A stretch of DNA of 44,088 bases from Planctomyces sp. (GCA_005778115.1 SXKJ01000357.1:1-44088); one strand, 5' to 3'. Counted from the stretch's first letter, positions 17,443-26,849 are shown. Program-made: numbers and translations. Notes: generated by a model from the sequence alone, not told the origin.

Positions 17443-19798
17443 CGTGGGTTGAGTCAGTGCTAAATGGGTGGAACCGCCGCAGACGCAAACTGTTGGTCAC
17501 GACGAGCACGCTGCTGGCGGACATGGCGGCAGCGGCGAAGCCCGGTGGCAGGATGATTGCGCCGAATGCCGAAAGCAACCCGGTTGCCAGCGGGATCGAG
17601 ACCACGTTGTAGGCGAATGCAAAGAACAAGTTTTGACGGATGATGCTCAGCGCACGGCGAGCCAACTCAATGGCATGAGCGACCGCTCGCGGGTCGCTGC
17701 CGACGAGTGTCACGTCAGCGGCTTCGATGGCGATGTCGGCTCCGGCACCGATGGCGAAGCCGACGTCCGCGGACGCCAGGGCAGGGGCGTCGTTGACTCC
17801 GTCGCCGATCATGGCCACTCGGCGGCCGGTCGCTTGCAGCGAGTGGACGACGTCGGCCTTCTCCGTCGGCAAGCGTTCGGCCTCGATCAATGTGATGCCG
17901 AGCTTGTGGGCGACGTTTTTCACAACGGCCAGACGATCGCCGCTGACGAGACCGGTGGTGACATGCAGATGGCGCAACGCCAGCGTCGCATCGGCCGCGG
18001 TCGGTCGGACTCGGTCTTCGGCGGCGAGCGCGCCGAGCGCCTGCTGGCCGCATGCCACAAAGAGGGGTGTGCGGCCGAGCGATTCGATTCGAGCGGAAAG
18101 GCGAGTGAGCGGTACGGCGCTAGCCGCCGGTGTTTCGTGAGGGAAACTGGATTCCGAGTCACCGGTGGCTAGCGCCATGCCGCTCAGCGGAGACACTGCA
18201 GAGCTTGCCCCCTCCGCTCGCCTGTTGCCGGACTGCTGCAACCATCGCCAATTTCCAACTAGTACCGTCGAGCCTTCAAGCTCCGCCTTCAGTCCCAAGC
18301 CCGGCTCGGAATGCACATGATCCGGTGTCGCTTCGAGCGAAACGGACTCCTGCTTCGCGAGCGCCACCACCGCTCGTGCCAGCGGGTGGTTCGAAGCGGA
18401 CGCGATTGTGGCCGCGACGCGCAACAACTCGGCGCGACTGGTTCCGTCGTACGGAAGGACATCCACAATCTCCGGCCGGCCTTCGGTAAGCGTGCCCGTC
18501 TTATCGAACAACGCGATCTGCACGGACGCAGTTCGTTCGAGGGCCACGCCATCTTTGAAGAGCACGCCAAGTTCCGCCCCTTTGCCCATCGCAACCATCA
18601 CGGCGGTCGGAGTCGCCAAGCCCAAAGCACACGGGCACGCCACAACCAACACGGCGACGGCTCGTGAGATCGCCGTGTGAACGTCGGCGTGAGTCAGCCA
18701 CCACAACAGAGTCAGCACGGCAATCGCCAGCACGATCGGCACGAAGATCCCGGCCACCCGATCTGCCATCCGTGCAATCGGCGCTTTGCTCCCTTGAGCA
18801 TCTTGCACCAACGCGGCGATCCGCCGCAGCGCCATCTCGTCGCCAACACGTTCGGCGCGGAAGCGAAAGCTGCCCGATTGATTGACCGATCCGCCGAGCA
18901 CTGAGTCTCCCACCTGTTTGCGAACTGGCAGTGACTCTCCGGTGAAGCTGCTTTCGTCGATCTCGGTGACACCGGCCAGGACGACGCCATCCACAGGAAC
19001 ACGCTCCCCCGCGCGAACCAGTACGACATCGCCAACGACAACTTGATCGACTGGCAAATCGACTTCGGTTTCTTGCGTCAGCAGTCCCGCCGATGAGCGG
19101 AGCACATGCGCCGTGGCCGATTGCAGATTCAACAGACGGCCAATCGCATCCGACGCTTTCCGTCGCGCCCGCGCTTCGAGCGTCCGCCCCAGTCGCACAA
19201 AGACGACGATCAGTACGGCGGCAGTGAAGTCCGATCCGCACTGGCCGCTCATCTCAGGATGGCCGAGGTGACTGAATCCCGATTTCACGAGTTCACCGAA
19301 CGACCAAGCTCCGGCGAGGTAGGCGGAACCTGCTCCCAGAGCGACGAGCACATCCATGTCGAGCGCCGCGTGTCGCAGAGACCGGGCCGCGTTGATGAAG
19401 AACTCTCGGCCGTTTGTGAACAACACCAATGTCGCCAGCAACATCATCCAGACCGGTGCGAATGGCACAGACTCGACGAAGTACGCGAGCAGGACAACCG
19501 CCAACGCGAGTGCGGCCGGTCGGGCAAAGTCACGCAATCGAAACGTGTCGGCAGCATTGCCGAGCAGATTGCTCGAATCGATCGGGCCCGACAGCAGGCT
19601 CGCGCGATAGCCGACGGCTTCGACGGCCGCGATCACCTCCGATGGCGGATCATCGGCGTGTTGAATCCGAGCTTCGTTCGTCGCCAAATTCACCGCCACC
19701 TCGGTCGCGCCGGGCAGTTTGCGAAGCGCCGACTCAACCCGCGCGACACAACTGGCACAGTGCATCCCCTCAATGCGAAATCGCGTGGTGTGAGTCAT
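17399..19798 (-). CDS. copA: Heavy-metal (copper) translocating P1B-type ATPase
   Basis: 'GMHCASC' metal-binding domain, 'VVACPCALGLATP', 'DKTGTLTEG', 'SNHPLARAV', 'MIGDGVNDAPALASADVG'; start at MTHTTRF. Confidence 0.92.
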   Translation of the reverse strand: MTHTTRFRIEGMHCASCVARVESALRKLPGATEVAVNLATNEARIQHADDPPSEVIAAVEAVGYRASLLSGPIDSSNLLGNAADTFRLRDFARPAALALAVVLLAYFVESVPFAPVWMMLLATLVLFTNGREFFINAARSLRHAALDMDVLVALGAGSAYLAGAWSFGELVKSGFSHLGHPEMSGQCGSDFTAAVLIVVFVRLGRTLEARARRKASDAIGRLLNLQSATAHVLRSSAGLLTQETEVDLPVDQVVVGDVVLVRAGERVPVDGVVLAGVTEIDESSFTGESLPVRKQVGDSVLGGSVNQSGSFRFRAERVGDEMALRRIAALVQDAQGSKAPIARMADRVAGIFVPIVLAIAVLTLLWWLTHADVHTAISRAVAVLVVACPCALGLATPTAVMVAMGKGAELGVLFKDGVALERTASVQIALFDKTGTLTEGRPEIVDVLPYDGTSRAELLRVAATIASASNHPLARAVVALAKQESVSLEATPDHVHSEPGLGLKAELEGSTVLVGNWRWLQQSGNRRAEGASSAVSPLSGMALATGDSESSFPHETPAASAVPLTRLSARIESLGRTPLFVACGQQALGALAAEDRVRPTAADATLALRHLHVTTGLVSGDRLAVVKNVAHKLGITLIEAERLPTEKADVVHSLQATGRRVAMIGDGVNDAPALASADVGFAIGAGADIAIEAADVTLVGSDPRAVAHAIELARRALSIIRQNLFFAFAYNVVSIPLATGLLSAFGAIILPPGFAAAAMSASSVLVVTNSLRLRRFHPFSTDSTHDGSTPNLHRHDASG
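18105..18187. repeat. GCGCTAGC-subfamily palindrome inside the copA coding sequence
   Basis: GTGAGCGGTACGGCGCTAGCCGCCGGTG / CACCGGTGGCTAGCGCCATGCCGCTCAG. Confidence 0.85.
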
Positions 19799-19833
19799 GG
19801 AGGTCGAGGCTTTCTGACGCGGTGCGAACGAAG

Positions 19834-20601
19834 TCACTCGGCACGAATTCGCAGGCGGCGGAATTGGACTTCGTAATCTTCCGACTGAAGTCCGATGAAG
19901 CCTTCCGCCACATCGCTCGGTTGGCTTTCGCAGACCTTCATCCCGTTCAAGAGGGCGGTCAGCTTTCCGGCCTTCGACACGATCTCCAGCGCGTTCCATT
20001 CACTCGCTGGTTTCCTCGCCGACTCGCGTGATGCTCCGTCATCAACGATTTCAAACTTGGCCGCGCCGCCGTTCTCCTTGATCGTGGCCAAATCGGCGAA
20101 CCGGCCTTGCACCTCCAGCGACTTCGGCCACTGCTTGTGCGGTTCGTTGATGTAGATCATCACGCCGGTGTTCGGGTTGAAATTCTTCGAGGCCGCTTCG
20201 TCGGTGGGCGGAGCAAATCGCAACTCCAGCCGCAGCGTGAAGTCGGCGAACTTCTCGTTCGAGTACAGGTAACCCTTCGGCTTACCCGTGCAAACAATCG
20301 CGTCGTGGATCGAGGACCATGTAGCAGGTCCTCCTTGCGGCGGTTTGGCGAAGAAGGGATCGAAGTCCTCCAGTGATAACTTGCGAAAACCATCCTCCAA
20401 CGTGAATTCGCCATCAGCCAGCGTTTCGACACTCCAGGGAGCGGGTGCTGCCGGTCGGGCGTCGGCTGGCGTTGGAGTCACGCCCGCAGCAGGGGAGGGA
20501 GCCGGCACAGGAGCCTCGGCCGAGCAGCCCAAGGTCAGCAGCATGAGGGCTGCCGTCGTGAGTGCTGCATCGCGACGACGCCAAACGTGTGTTGCGGACA
20601 T
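19834..20601 (-). CDS. DUF1080 domain protein (secreted/lipoprotein)
   Basis: 'AALMLLTLGCSAEAP' lipobox-like leader; 'YLYSNEKFADFTLRLELRFAPPTDE...GVMIYINEPHKQWPKSLEVQG', 'GLQSEDYEVQFRRLRIR'. Confidence 0.85.
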   Translation of the reverse strand: MSATHVWRRRDAALTTAALMLLTLGCSAEAPVPAPSPAAGVTPTPADARPAAPAPWSVETLADGEFTLEDGFRKLSLEDFDPFFAKPPQGGPATWSSIHDAIVCTGKPKGYLYSNEKFADFTLRLELRFAPPTDEAASKNFNPNTGVMIYINEPHKQWPKSLEVQGRFADLATIKENGGAAKFEIVDDGASRESARKPASEWNALEIVSKAGKLTALLNGMKVCESQPSDVAEGFIGLQSEDYEVQFRRLRIRAE

Positions 20602-20615
20602 GGGGCGACTCCTGA

Positions 20616-20984
20616 TCAACGGGCGCTCGATTTCTTGCGCGGTTGTTTGCGGGGTAATTTCTGTTTTGCTCTGCGAGCGATCGCTACGGATCGCATCGCC
20701 CAGACTCTCAGTTCTTCGGAGTCATCCAGCAAGTCGGGCGGGACTTCAAAGTACGACATCGTCGTCGGCCGATCTGGAAACGGCTTGAAAGCGTCCATTC
20801 CGCGAGCCAGGTACTCGCCACGATTTCCGTCATCCACTTTGAACCACAGCCGATCGAAGGCCACGATCCCAAAGAACTGATCGCCAGAGTAAAGCCCGAT
20901 GCCGCCAAACATCCGGCGTGCTCGAAGGCTCGGCACGACTCGTCCCAAGCGTTCGACGACTTCGTCAGCGAAATCTGAGTTCAT
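20616..20984 (-). CDS. TfoX/Sxy N-terminal domain family protein
   Basis: 'RRMFGGIGLYSGDQFFGIVAFDRLWFKVDDGNR', 'PDRPTTMSYFEVP'; start MNSDFADEV. Confidence 0.85.
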   Translation of the reverse strand: MNSDFADEVVERLGRVVPSLRARRMFGGIGLYSGDQFFGIVAFDRLWFKVDDGNRGEYLARGMDAFKPFPDRPTTMSYFEVPPDLLDDSEELRVWAMRSVAIARRAKQKLPRKQPRKKSSAR

Positions 20985-21116
20985 GCTCATCAAGGCATTG
21001 TTTGAAACTCGTCGCAACGGTGACAAGTCACTCGCGGGCGATACGATGCCGCCCGTTCTTGTATCGCCTGACGCTCGGTTGTTTTGGGAAGGCCGGGCTT
21101 CTTCCGTTCCAATTCT

Positions 21117-21247
21117 GGCTCTCCGCCATTCGTGTTGAAGACGAATTCGTGAGCCGCAAGGCGCTAGCCGCGGGTCGAGGAAAAGGACCCGCGGCTAGCG
21201 CCTTGCGGCTCACATGGCACCGAAATCAACACAAATGGCGGAGAGCC
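21117..21247. repeat. Outer inverted repeat (GGCTCTCCGCCATTYGTGTTGA) enclosing a GCGCTAGC-type palindrome
   Basis: GGCTCTCCGCCATTCGTGTTGA vs TCAACACAAATGGCGGAGAGCC. Confidence 0.8.
21149..21213. repeat. GCGCTAGC-subfamily palindrome
   Basis: Perfect arms GTGAGCCGCAAGGCGCTAGCCGCGGGTC; each arm folds CCGC-aa-GGC-GCTA-GCC-GCGG. Confidence 0.88.
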
Positions 21248-21272
21248 CCAAATCTTCAAAGAGAGGCCCGAC

Positions 21273-22355
21273 ATGCGTTGTCTCCTGCCGATGCTGTTGA
21301 TCGCAACCAGTTGCTTTGCGATGTCTTCCATATCCCACGCCGCAGACCCTGCTCCGAAATATGCCGAGCATCAAGACCTGTCGTACTTCCTCAATGCGAG
21401 CGGCCAAAAGCAACCGATCAAGTCACCCGCCGATTGGGCCAAGCGGCGCGAGCACATTGCCGCTTGGATGCAGACGGTCATGGGACCGCTGCCCAAGCCT
21501 GAGAAGCCGGTGCCGCTCGATATGAAAGTCGAGGAGGAAGTCGCGGTTGGCGAACTAACTCGCAAGAAGATTAGCTATCACACCGACTCGACTGAGCGGC
21601 GAGTGAAGGCGTTTCTGTTCCTGCCGAAGACGGACAATAATCCGACTCCGGCGATCCTCTGCCTGCATCAAACGACAAACATTGGGAAGTCGGAGCCGTC
21701 TGGATTGGGAGGCAGTCCGAACCTGCACTACGCGCTGCATCTGGCTCAGCGTGGTTACGTGACGCTCTCGCCGGACTATCCGAGTTTCGGCGAGTACCCG
21801 TTCGACTTCGCTCCGGCTCACGGCTACACGAGCGGCAGCATGAAGGCGATCTACGACAACATCCGCGCCGTCGATCTGCTGCAATCACTGGCCGAAGTCG
21901 ACAAGGAGAGCATCGGTTGCATCGGCCATTCCCTCGGCGGGCACAACACGATGTTCACGGCCTTCTTTGAGCCGCGCATCAAATGCCTGGTCTCGAACTG
22001 CGGCTTCACTCGCTTCCATAAGTACTACAACGGGGCGCTCAAAGGCTGGACGAGTTCTCGTTACATGCCGCTGATCAACAGCCGGCATCACAACAGCCCG
22101 GACGAGGTTCCGTTCGACTTCCCGGAAATCGTCGCGAGCTTTGCCCCTCGACCGTTCCTCGCCAGCAGTCCGATCGGCGACAGCAACTTCGAGGTGAGCG
22201 GAGTGAAGGATTCGATCGCGTCCGCGAAGCTGATCTACGACCTGCTCGGCGCGCCCAACGCACTGCAAGCCAACTATCCGAATTGCGCTCACGACTTCCC
22301 GGAAGACGTTCGCAAAGTGGCCTACGAGTTCTTCGACAAGCATCTCAAGCAGTAG
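21273..22355 (+). CDS. Secreted alpha/beta hydrolase (acetyl-xylan-esterase/dienelactone-hydrolase-like)
   Basis: Signal peptide 'MRCLLPMLLIATSCFAMSSISHA'; 'GCIGHSLGGHNTMFTAFFEPRIKC' nucleophile elbow; C-terminal 'CAHDFPEDVRKVAYEFFDKHL'. Confidence 0.85.
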   Translation: MRCLLPMLLIATSCFAMSSISHAADPAPKYAEHQDLSYFLNASGQKQPIKSPADWAKRREHIAAWMQTVMGPLPKPEKPVPLDMKVEEEVAVGELTRKKISYHTDSTERRVKAFLFLPKTDNNPTPAILCLHQTTNIGKSEPSGLGGSPNLHYALHLAQRGYVTLSPDYPSFGEYPFDFAPAHGYTSGSMKAIYDNIRAVDLLQSLAEVDKESIGCIGHSLGGHNTMFTAFFEPRIKCLVSNCGFTRFHKYYNGALKGWTSSRYMPLINSRHHNSPDEVPFDFPEIVASFAPRPFLASSPIGDSNFEVSGVKDSIASAKLIYDLLGAPNALQANYPNCAHDFPEDVRKVAYEFFDKHLKQ

Positions 22356-22917
22356 CCGGCGGGAACCAGCGCCGCAAAATGCCAACAATCGCCGTGTCCG
22401 CTCTCTGTGAAAAGATCTCGACCGGCGAATGCCCTTTCAGCCGGGCCAGCCACAACGTCAGTGCAAAGCAGCCCACGCCGATGGCTCGGTTCGGCCAGGC
22501 GCTCAATTCCCATTGGCCGGACCACGTCCACTGCCAGGCGTTCGAGAACGGCAGCAGGTACGGGATCGGCCATTGATCATTGTCCGTGCCGCGCGAACCG
22601 ATCACGTCGCACAGCAGGTGGAGATGAAACATCAGACACGCCAGGAGTGTCGTCTTCCAACTCCCTTTCGAAAGCCAAAACGCGCCGGCCGTGACGAGCG
22701 CGGCAAAGCCGAGGTTATGACACAGCGTGTGGTGATAGTTGCTGTGCCAGAACAACGGCTGGTCCCAACCGCTTGTGATCCAGTTCTCAATCGAATAGCC
22801 GAAGCCGTCGATGTCCGGAATGACTCCGGCCAACGTGACAAGGATTCGATCTCGCCGAGTCTTCGTCGTCGCGTCGGCCGCGATCCAACTGATGAGAAAG
22901 TGAGTTGGCGGGATCAT
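22345..22917 (-). CDS. Membrane-bound metal-dependent hydrolase-like protein (YdjM/DUF457 type)
   Basis: 'MIPPTHFLISWIAAD', 'GVIPDIDGFG', 'WHSNYHHTLCHNLGFAALVTA', 'MFHLHLLCDVIGSRGTDNDQWPIPYLLPF'. Confidence 0.82.
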   Translation of the reverse strand: MIPPTHFLISWIAADATTKTRRDRILVTLAGVIPDIDGFGYSIENWITSGWDQPLFWHSNYHHTLCHNLGFAALVTAGAFWLSKGSWKTTLLACLMFHLHLLCDVIGSRGTDNDQWPIPYLLPFSNAWQWTWSGQWELSAWPNRAIGVGCFALTLWLARLKGHSPVEIFSQRADTAIVGILRRWFPPATA

Positions 22918-22930
22918 TGAGTCGCCTTTT

Positions 22931-22996
22931 GCGTTCATTTTTCGCCAGCCGCGTAGCGGCCAGGAGGAGCTGGCTGAAAATGAAGGGCGAAAAGTG
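22931..22996. repeat. Degenerate inverted repeat of the CATTTTTCGCCAGC subfamily
   Basis: TCATTTTTCGCCAGC ... GCTGGCTGAAAATGAAGGGCGAAAA; shares motifs with 15485-15558. Confidence 0.6.
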
Positions 22997-23038
22997 TGGA
23001 CCGCGCAATTTCGCTGAGGCGGACCAATCCGATTGAAG

Positions 23039-23938
23039 TCATCCCAAGCGATGCCTTTTGTCGAGGTACGCCGCTAGGAACGGCGAGTAGCCTTGCTTGG
23101 TGTTTGCCAAATTGTAGCTGATCTTCCGCTCGTGACAGTCGTCTTCTAATCGCTGTGTGAAGGCTTGGATGCGTTCGAGATATTTCTTTCGCAGCGACTT
23201 CGGATTCACGACGACTTTGCCCGCACCTTCCATGTCTTGGAAACGCGTGATTCGATCGAACGGAAAATTTAATTCCGCGTCGTCGAGCGTGTGAAACGCG
23301 ATCACTTCGTGGTTGTTGTGCCGGAAGTGTTGCAGGCCGCTGGCGACGTTGTCTTCGTTGTCGATCAGATCGCTGATGACGATGACCAAGCCACGCCGCT
23401 TCATCCGCTCGGCCGCTTCGTGCAGGACCGTTCCGCAATCGGTCTCGCCACCCGGTTCGACACCATCGAGCGCATCGAGAATGCGGCGGTACTGCGTCGG
23501 ATGCGCCTTCGGTGGGATGTAGGTGCGGACTTTCGTATCGAACAGCATCAACCCCACCGCGTCATTCTGGCGAATCAGCAGGTACGTCAATGCCGCCGCC
23601 AGATAACTACCCCATTGCAGCTTGCTCAGCCCTTGATCGCTGGCCGTACCTCCCTTGCCAAAGTCCATCGACTTCGAGCAGTCCAACAGGATCGTGGCTC
23701 TCAGGTTGGTCTCGTCTTCGTACAACTTGACGTAGTACTTGTCGGTGCGCGCCACGACCTTCCAGTCGAGCATCCGCATCTCATCCCCCGGCGTGTACGA
23801 CCGGTGATCGAGATACTCGACCGAGAACCCGTGGTACGGACTGCGATGCTTGCCGGTCAAAAAGCCTTCGACCACTTGCTTGGCAATCAGTTCGAGATTG
23901 CCAATGCGAGCGAGGCCAGCGGGATCTAAGTAGGACAT
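23039..23938 (-). CDS. DUF58 domain protein
   Basis: 'GKHRSPYHGFSVEYLDHRSYTPGDEMRMLDWKVVARTDKYYVKLYEDETNLRATILLDCSKSM'; start MSYLDPAGL. Confidence 0.93.
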   Translation of the reverse strand: MSYLDPAGLARIGNLELIAKQVVEGFLTGKHRSPYHGFSVEYLDHRSYTPGDEMRMLDWKVVARTDKYYVKLYEDETNLRATILLDCSKSMDFGKGGTASDQGLSKLQWGSYLAAALTYLLIRQNDAVGLMLFDTKVRTYIPPKAHPTQYRRILDALDGVEPGGETDCGTVLHEAAERMKRRGLVIVISDLIDNEDNVASGLQHFRHNNHEVIAFHTLDDAELNFPFDRITRFQDMEGAGKVVVNPKSLRKKYLERIQAFTQRLEDDCHERKISYNLANTKQGYSPFLAAYLDKRHRLG

Positions 23939-23995
23939 GACAGAGCCTCGGCAAACGACAAAACACAAAACCGAAATTGAGAACGCTAATCGTCA

Positions 23996-24039
23996 CTAAT
24001 CTCCGCTGATCGGGATTCGCGAAGATCAGCGCAGATTAG
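23996..24039. repeat. Intergenic inverted repeat (CTAATCTCCGCTGATC / GATCAGCGCAGATTAG)
   Basis: 15 of 16 arm positions match; between the DUF58 and MoxR genes. Confidence 0.75.
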
Positions 24040-24056
24040 AGTTCTGACTTTGTCTT

Positions 24057-25082
24057 CTACTCCGGTTCGCGGATGACCTCGAACAGCTTCTCGACGATGT
24101 GATCGGTCGTGATGCCATCGCTTTCGGCCGCGAAGCTGGTGACGAGACGGTGGCGGAGAACCGGCTTGGCGATCGCGCGGATGTCGTCGCCGGAGACGTG
24201 GACTCGGCCGTCGAGCAGCGCGTGAGACTTCGCGGCCAGCAAGAGCGCCATGCACGCGCGGGTGCCGGCTCCCCAGGTGAGATACTTCTTGACGAAGTCG
24301 GGGGCTTCGTCGGTCTTTGGCCGAGTCGCACGGACCAATTGCACGGCATAGGCGGAGACGGACTTGCCGACCAGCACCTTCAAGACGACTTGTTGAAGTC
24401 GCACGATTTCGGTGCGGTCGAGCATCGGTTGCAGCTTGGGCAACTCGCCGGACGTCGTCGTCTCGGCGACTTTCAGTTCGTCTTCGTAGGAGGGGTAATC
24501 GACCAGGATGCGGAACATGAATCGGTCGAGCTGCGCTTCAGGCAGTGGGTAAGTCCCTTCCTGTTCGATCGGGTTCTGTGTGCCGAGCACCAGGAACGGT
24601 CGCTCTAACGGAAAGTCTTGGCCTGCGATCGTGACCTTGTATTCCTGCATCGCTTGCAGCAGCGCGGCCTGCGTCTTGGGGGGCGTGCGGTTGATTTCGT
24701 CGCCCAGCAGAATGTTGCCAAAGATCGGGCCCTTCACGAATTTCATGCGGCGATGCCCGGTCCCCTCTTCGGTCTCTAGGATTTCGGTGCCAGTGATGTC
24801 GGACGGCATCAAGTCGGGAGTGAATTGAATGCGGCTAAATTTCAGCGAAAGCAGATCGGCAACGGTCGAAACCATCAACGTCTTGGCCAAACCGGGGACG
24901 CCTTCCAACAAGCAGTGTCCGCGAGAGAACAGCGCGATCAGAATCTGCTTGAGCACATCTCCCTGCCCGATGATGACCCGCTCCAATTCGCGAGTCATCT
25001 TGTGATACGCGGCCGTGAGTTCCTCGGCCGCGCGGAGGTCGGCGTCGTCCATTCGTTCGTTGCCAGAGTTCTTCTGCATCAT
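24057..25082 (-). CDS. MoxR family AAA+ ATPase
   Basis: 'CLLEGVPGLAKTLMVSTVADLL', 'RIQFTPDLMPSDITGTEI', 'GNILLGDEINRTPPKTQAALLQAMQEYKVTI', 'FLVLGTQNPIEQEGTYPLPEAQLDRFMF'. Confidence 0.96.
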   Translation of the reverse strand: MMQKNSGNERMDDADLRAAEELTAAYHKMTRELERVIIGQGDVLKQILIALFSRGHCLLEGVPGLAKTLMVSTVADLLSLKFSRIQFTPDLMPSDITGTEILETEEGTGHRRMKFVKGPIFGNILLGDEINRTPPKTQAALLQAMQEYKVTIAGQDFPLERPFLVLGTQNPIEQEGTYPLPEAQLDRFMFRILVDYPSYEDELKVAETTTSGELPKLQPMLDRTEIVRLQQVVLKVLVGKSVSAYAVQLVRATRPKTDEAPDFVKKYLTWGAGTRACMALLLAAKSHALLDGRVHVSGDDIRAIAKPVLRHRLVTSFAAESDGITTDHIVEKLFEVIREPE

Positions 25083-25186
25083 TGGTCCTCGGGGTGGGCT
25101 GTCAGGGGGAGGGTGTGGTCGTGCAAACGCGGCAACCGGTAGGTCAAACGGAGAGGTAGGCTAACCCCAACGCCGGACGAGTCAAT

Positions 25187-26743
25187 TCACCGGGCGGTGC
25201 TGCGAGCCGCGAGTGATTCCCAATCGAGAACCAGTTGGCCGCCGAGTTGCTGGTGCTGCTGTTTCCAATTCGTCAGCAGGTCCAGGCAAGCGTGGTCGAT
25301 GATCGACACCTCTTCGACGTGAATGTGAATCGTCGCGTTGGCGGGAAGCGACTCCAGCACGCTCGCCAACTGCGGGACTCGGAAGAACGTGGCGGTTCCG
25401 CGCAGATGCAAGTTGACCGTGCGTCCGTCGGGTGAATTGTCGCGCCGGATTTCCAAATGCGAGAGCGTGTGCAGCAACCAGCCGGTCGCGAGCATCAGGC
25501 CGCAGACCACTCCGGTCAGCAGATCGGTTAGCACGATCAAGGCGACGGTGGCCACATAGATCAACACTTGAAAGCGTCCGTACTTCACCAACTCTCGTGT
25601 GACTCCGAAGTTCATCAGCTTGACGCCGGTGTAAACCAGGATCGCCGCCAGCGCGGAGGTCGGAACTTGTCGCAAGACTCCAGTCAGCAGCGTCACCGCC
25701 AGCAACAGCCAAACGCCGTGCAGGACCGCCGACCATTTGGTTCGTGCTCCGGCTTCGACGTTGGCCGAACTGCGGACGATCACGCCGGTCATCGGGAGTG
25801 CTCCAAGGAATCCGCTGAGCATGTTGCCCAGACCTTGCACCGCGAGTTCTCGGTCGTAGTTCGTGCGGAGTGTCGGTGTCATGCGATCCACGGCCGAGGC
25901 ACACAGCAAGGTTTCCGCACTGGCGATGATCGCCATCGCCGCACTTGCCGCGAGCATCGTTCGCCAGTCGTGCCAGGTTTCAAGCCCCGCGATCGACGGC
26001 CATTGAACCGCGTCCAGTAATCGTTCGGGCAAATCGACTCGTTTCACCGCAAGCCCAGCGAACGCCGCGACCAACGAGGCCACGATCACCGCCACCAGCG
26101 GGGCGGGGACCATCTTCAGCTTCTTCGTAACGATCGACTTCCAAAACATCAGAATGAGCAACGACACCGCCGCAACGATCGCCGGACCACTCACTCCGGT
26201 CGAAGTGACGGCTCCGTTCCAGGCCGCTTGCGGAATCCCGACCAAGTTCTTGACGCCGACGCCGAGCGGTTTGCCATCCAGCATGATGTGGAACTGGCTG
26301 CCAAAGATCAGCACGCCGATCCCCGACAGCATCCCTTGAATCACCGGTGGCGAGACCGCTCGGAACCACTGTCCGAGTTTGAAAATCCCTGCCAACAATT
26401 GAATGACTCCGGCGAGCAAGACGATCAGGCCGACCTTTTCATATCCGTGAATCCGAGCCAACTCGTAGACAACAACACTCAGCCCCGCCGCTGGACCACT
26501 GACCTGCATCGGGCTGCCCCCCAGAAACCCGACCAGCACTCCGCCGATGATCCCCGTGATGATGCCGACGCTCGCCGCCTTCTCTGGCGGAACGCCGGAG
26601 GCTAATGCGACGCCCATGCACAGCGGCAGCGCCACACGACAGACGACGATCGAAGCCAGCAAGTCGGCCGCCAGATTTCCTGAGCGGTGTTCGTTGCCGG
26701 AATCAACTGGCGCAGCGGAAGGAACGGAGTTGAATTGGGCCAT
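25187..26743 (-). CDS. SulP family anion transporter with C-terminal STAS domain
   Basis: 'ADLLASIVVCRVALPLCMGVALASGVPPE', 'GFLGGSPMQVSGPAAGLSVVV', 'FLGALPMTGVIVRSSANVEAGARTKWSAVLHG', C-terminal STAS 'HIHVEEVSIIDHACLDLL'. Confidence 0.93.
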   Translation of the reverse strand: MAQFNSVPSAAPVDSGNEHRSGNLAADLLASIVVCRVALPLCMGVALASGVPPEKAASVGIITGIIGGVLVGFLGGSPMQVSGPAAGLSVVVYELARIHGYEKVGLIVLLAGVIQLLAGIFKLGQWFRAVSPPVIQGMLSGIGVLIFGSQFHIMLDGKPLGVGVKNLVGIPQAAWNGAVTSTGVSGPAIVAAVSLLILMFWKSIVTKKLKMVPAPLVAVIVASLVAAFAGLAVKRVDLPERLLDAVQWPSIAGLETWHDWRTMLAASAAMAIIASAETLLCASAVDRMTPTLRTNYDRELAVQGLGNMLSGFLGALPMTGVIVRSSANVEAGARTKWSAVLHGVWLLLAVTLLTGVLRQVPTSALAAILVYTGVKLMNFGVTRELVKYGRFQVLIYVATVALIVLTDLLTGVVCGLMLATGWLLHTLSHLEIRRDNSPDGRTVNLHLRGTATFFRVPQLASVLESLPANATIHIHVEEVSIIDHACLDLLTNWKQQHQQLGGQLVLDWESLAARSTAR

Positions 26744-26771
26744 GGTCGACTTTCTTGGTTAAACCGTATTT

Positions 26772-26849
26772 GCGAGCCGGGCGGCGTCAGCCCCCGGACG
26801 ATTCTGTTCGACTGTCAGTAGTCCGGGGGCTAACGCCCTCCGGCTCGCC
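26772..26849. repeat. Palindrome, GCGAGCCGGGCGGCGTCAG subfamily
   Basis: GCGAGCCGGGCGGCGTCAGCCCCCGGAC / GTCCGGGGGCTAACGCCCTCCGGCTCGC. Confidence 0.85.

Noticed and set aside
23039-25082. MoxR + DUF58 pair as a novel system
   Set aside because: This pairing is widespread and ordinary; no unusual partner is evident here.
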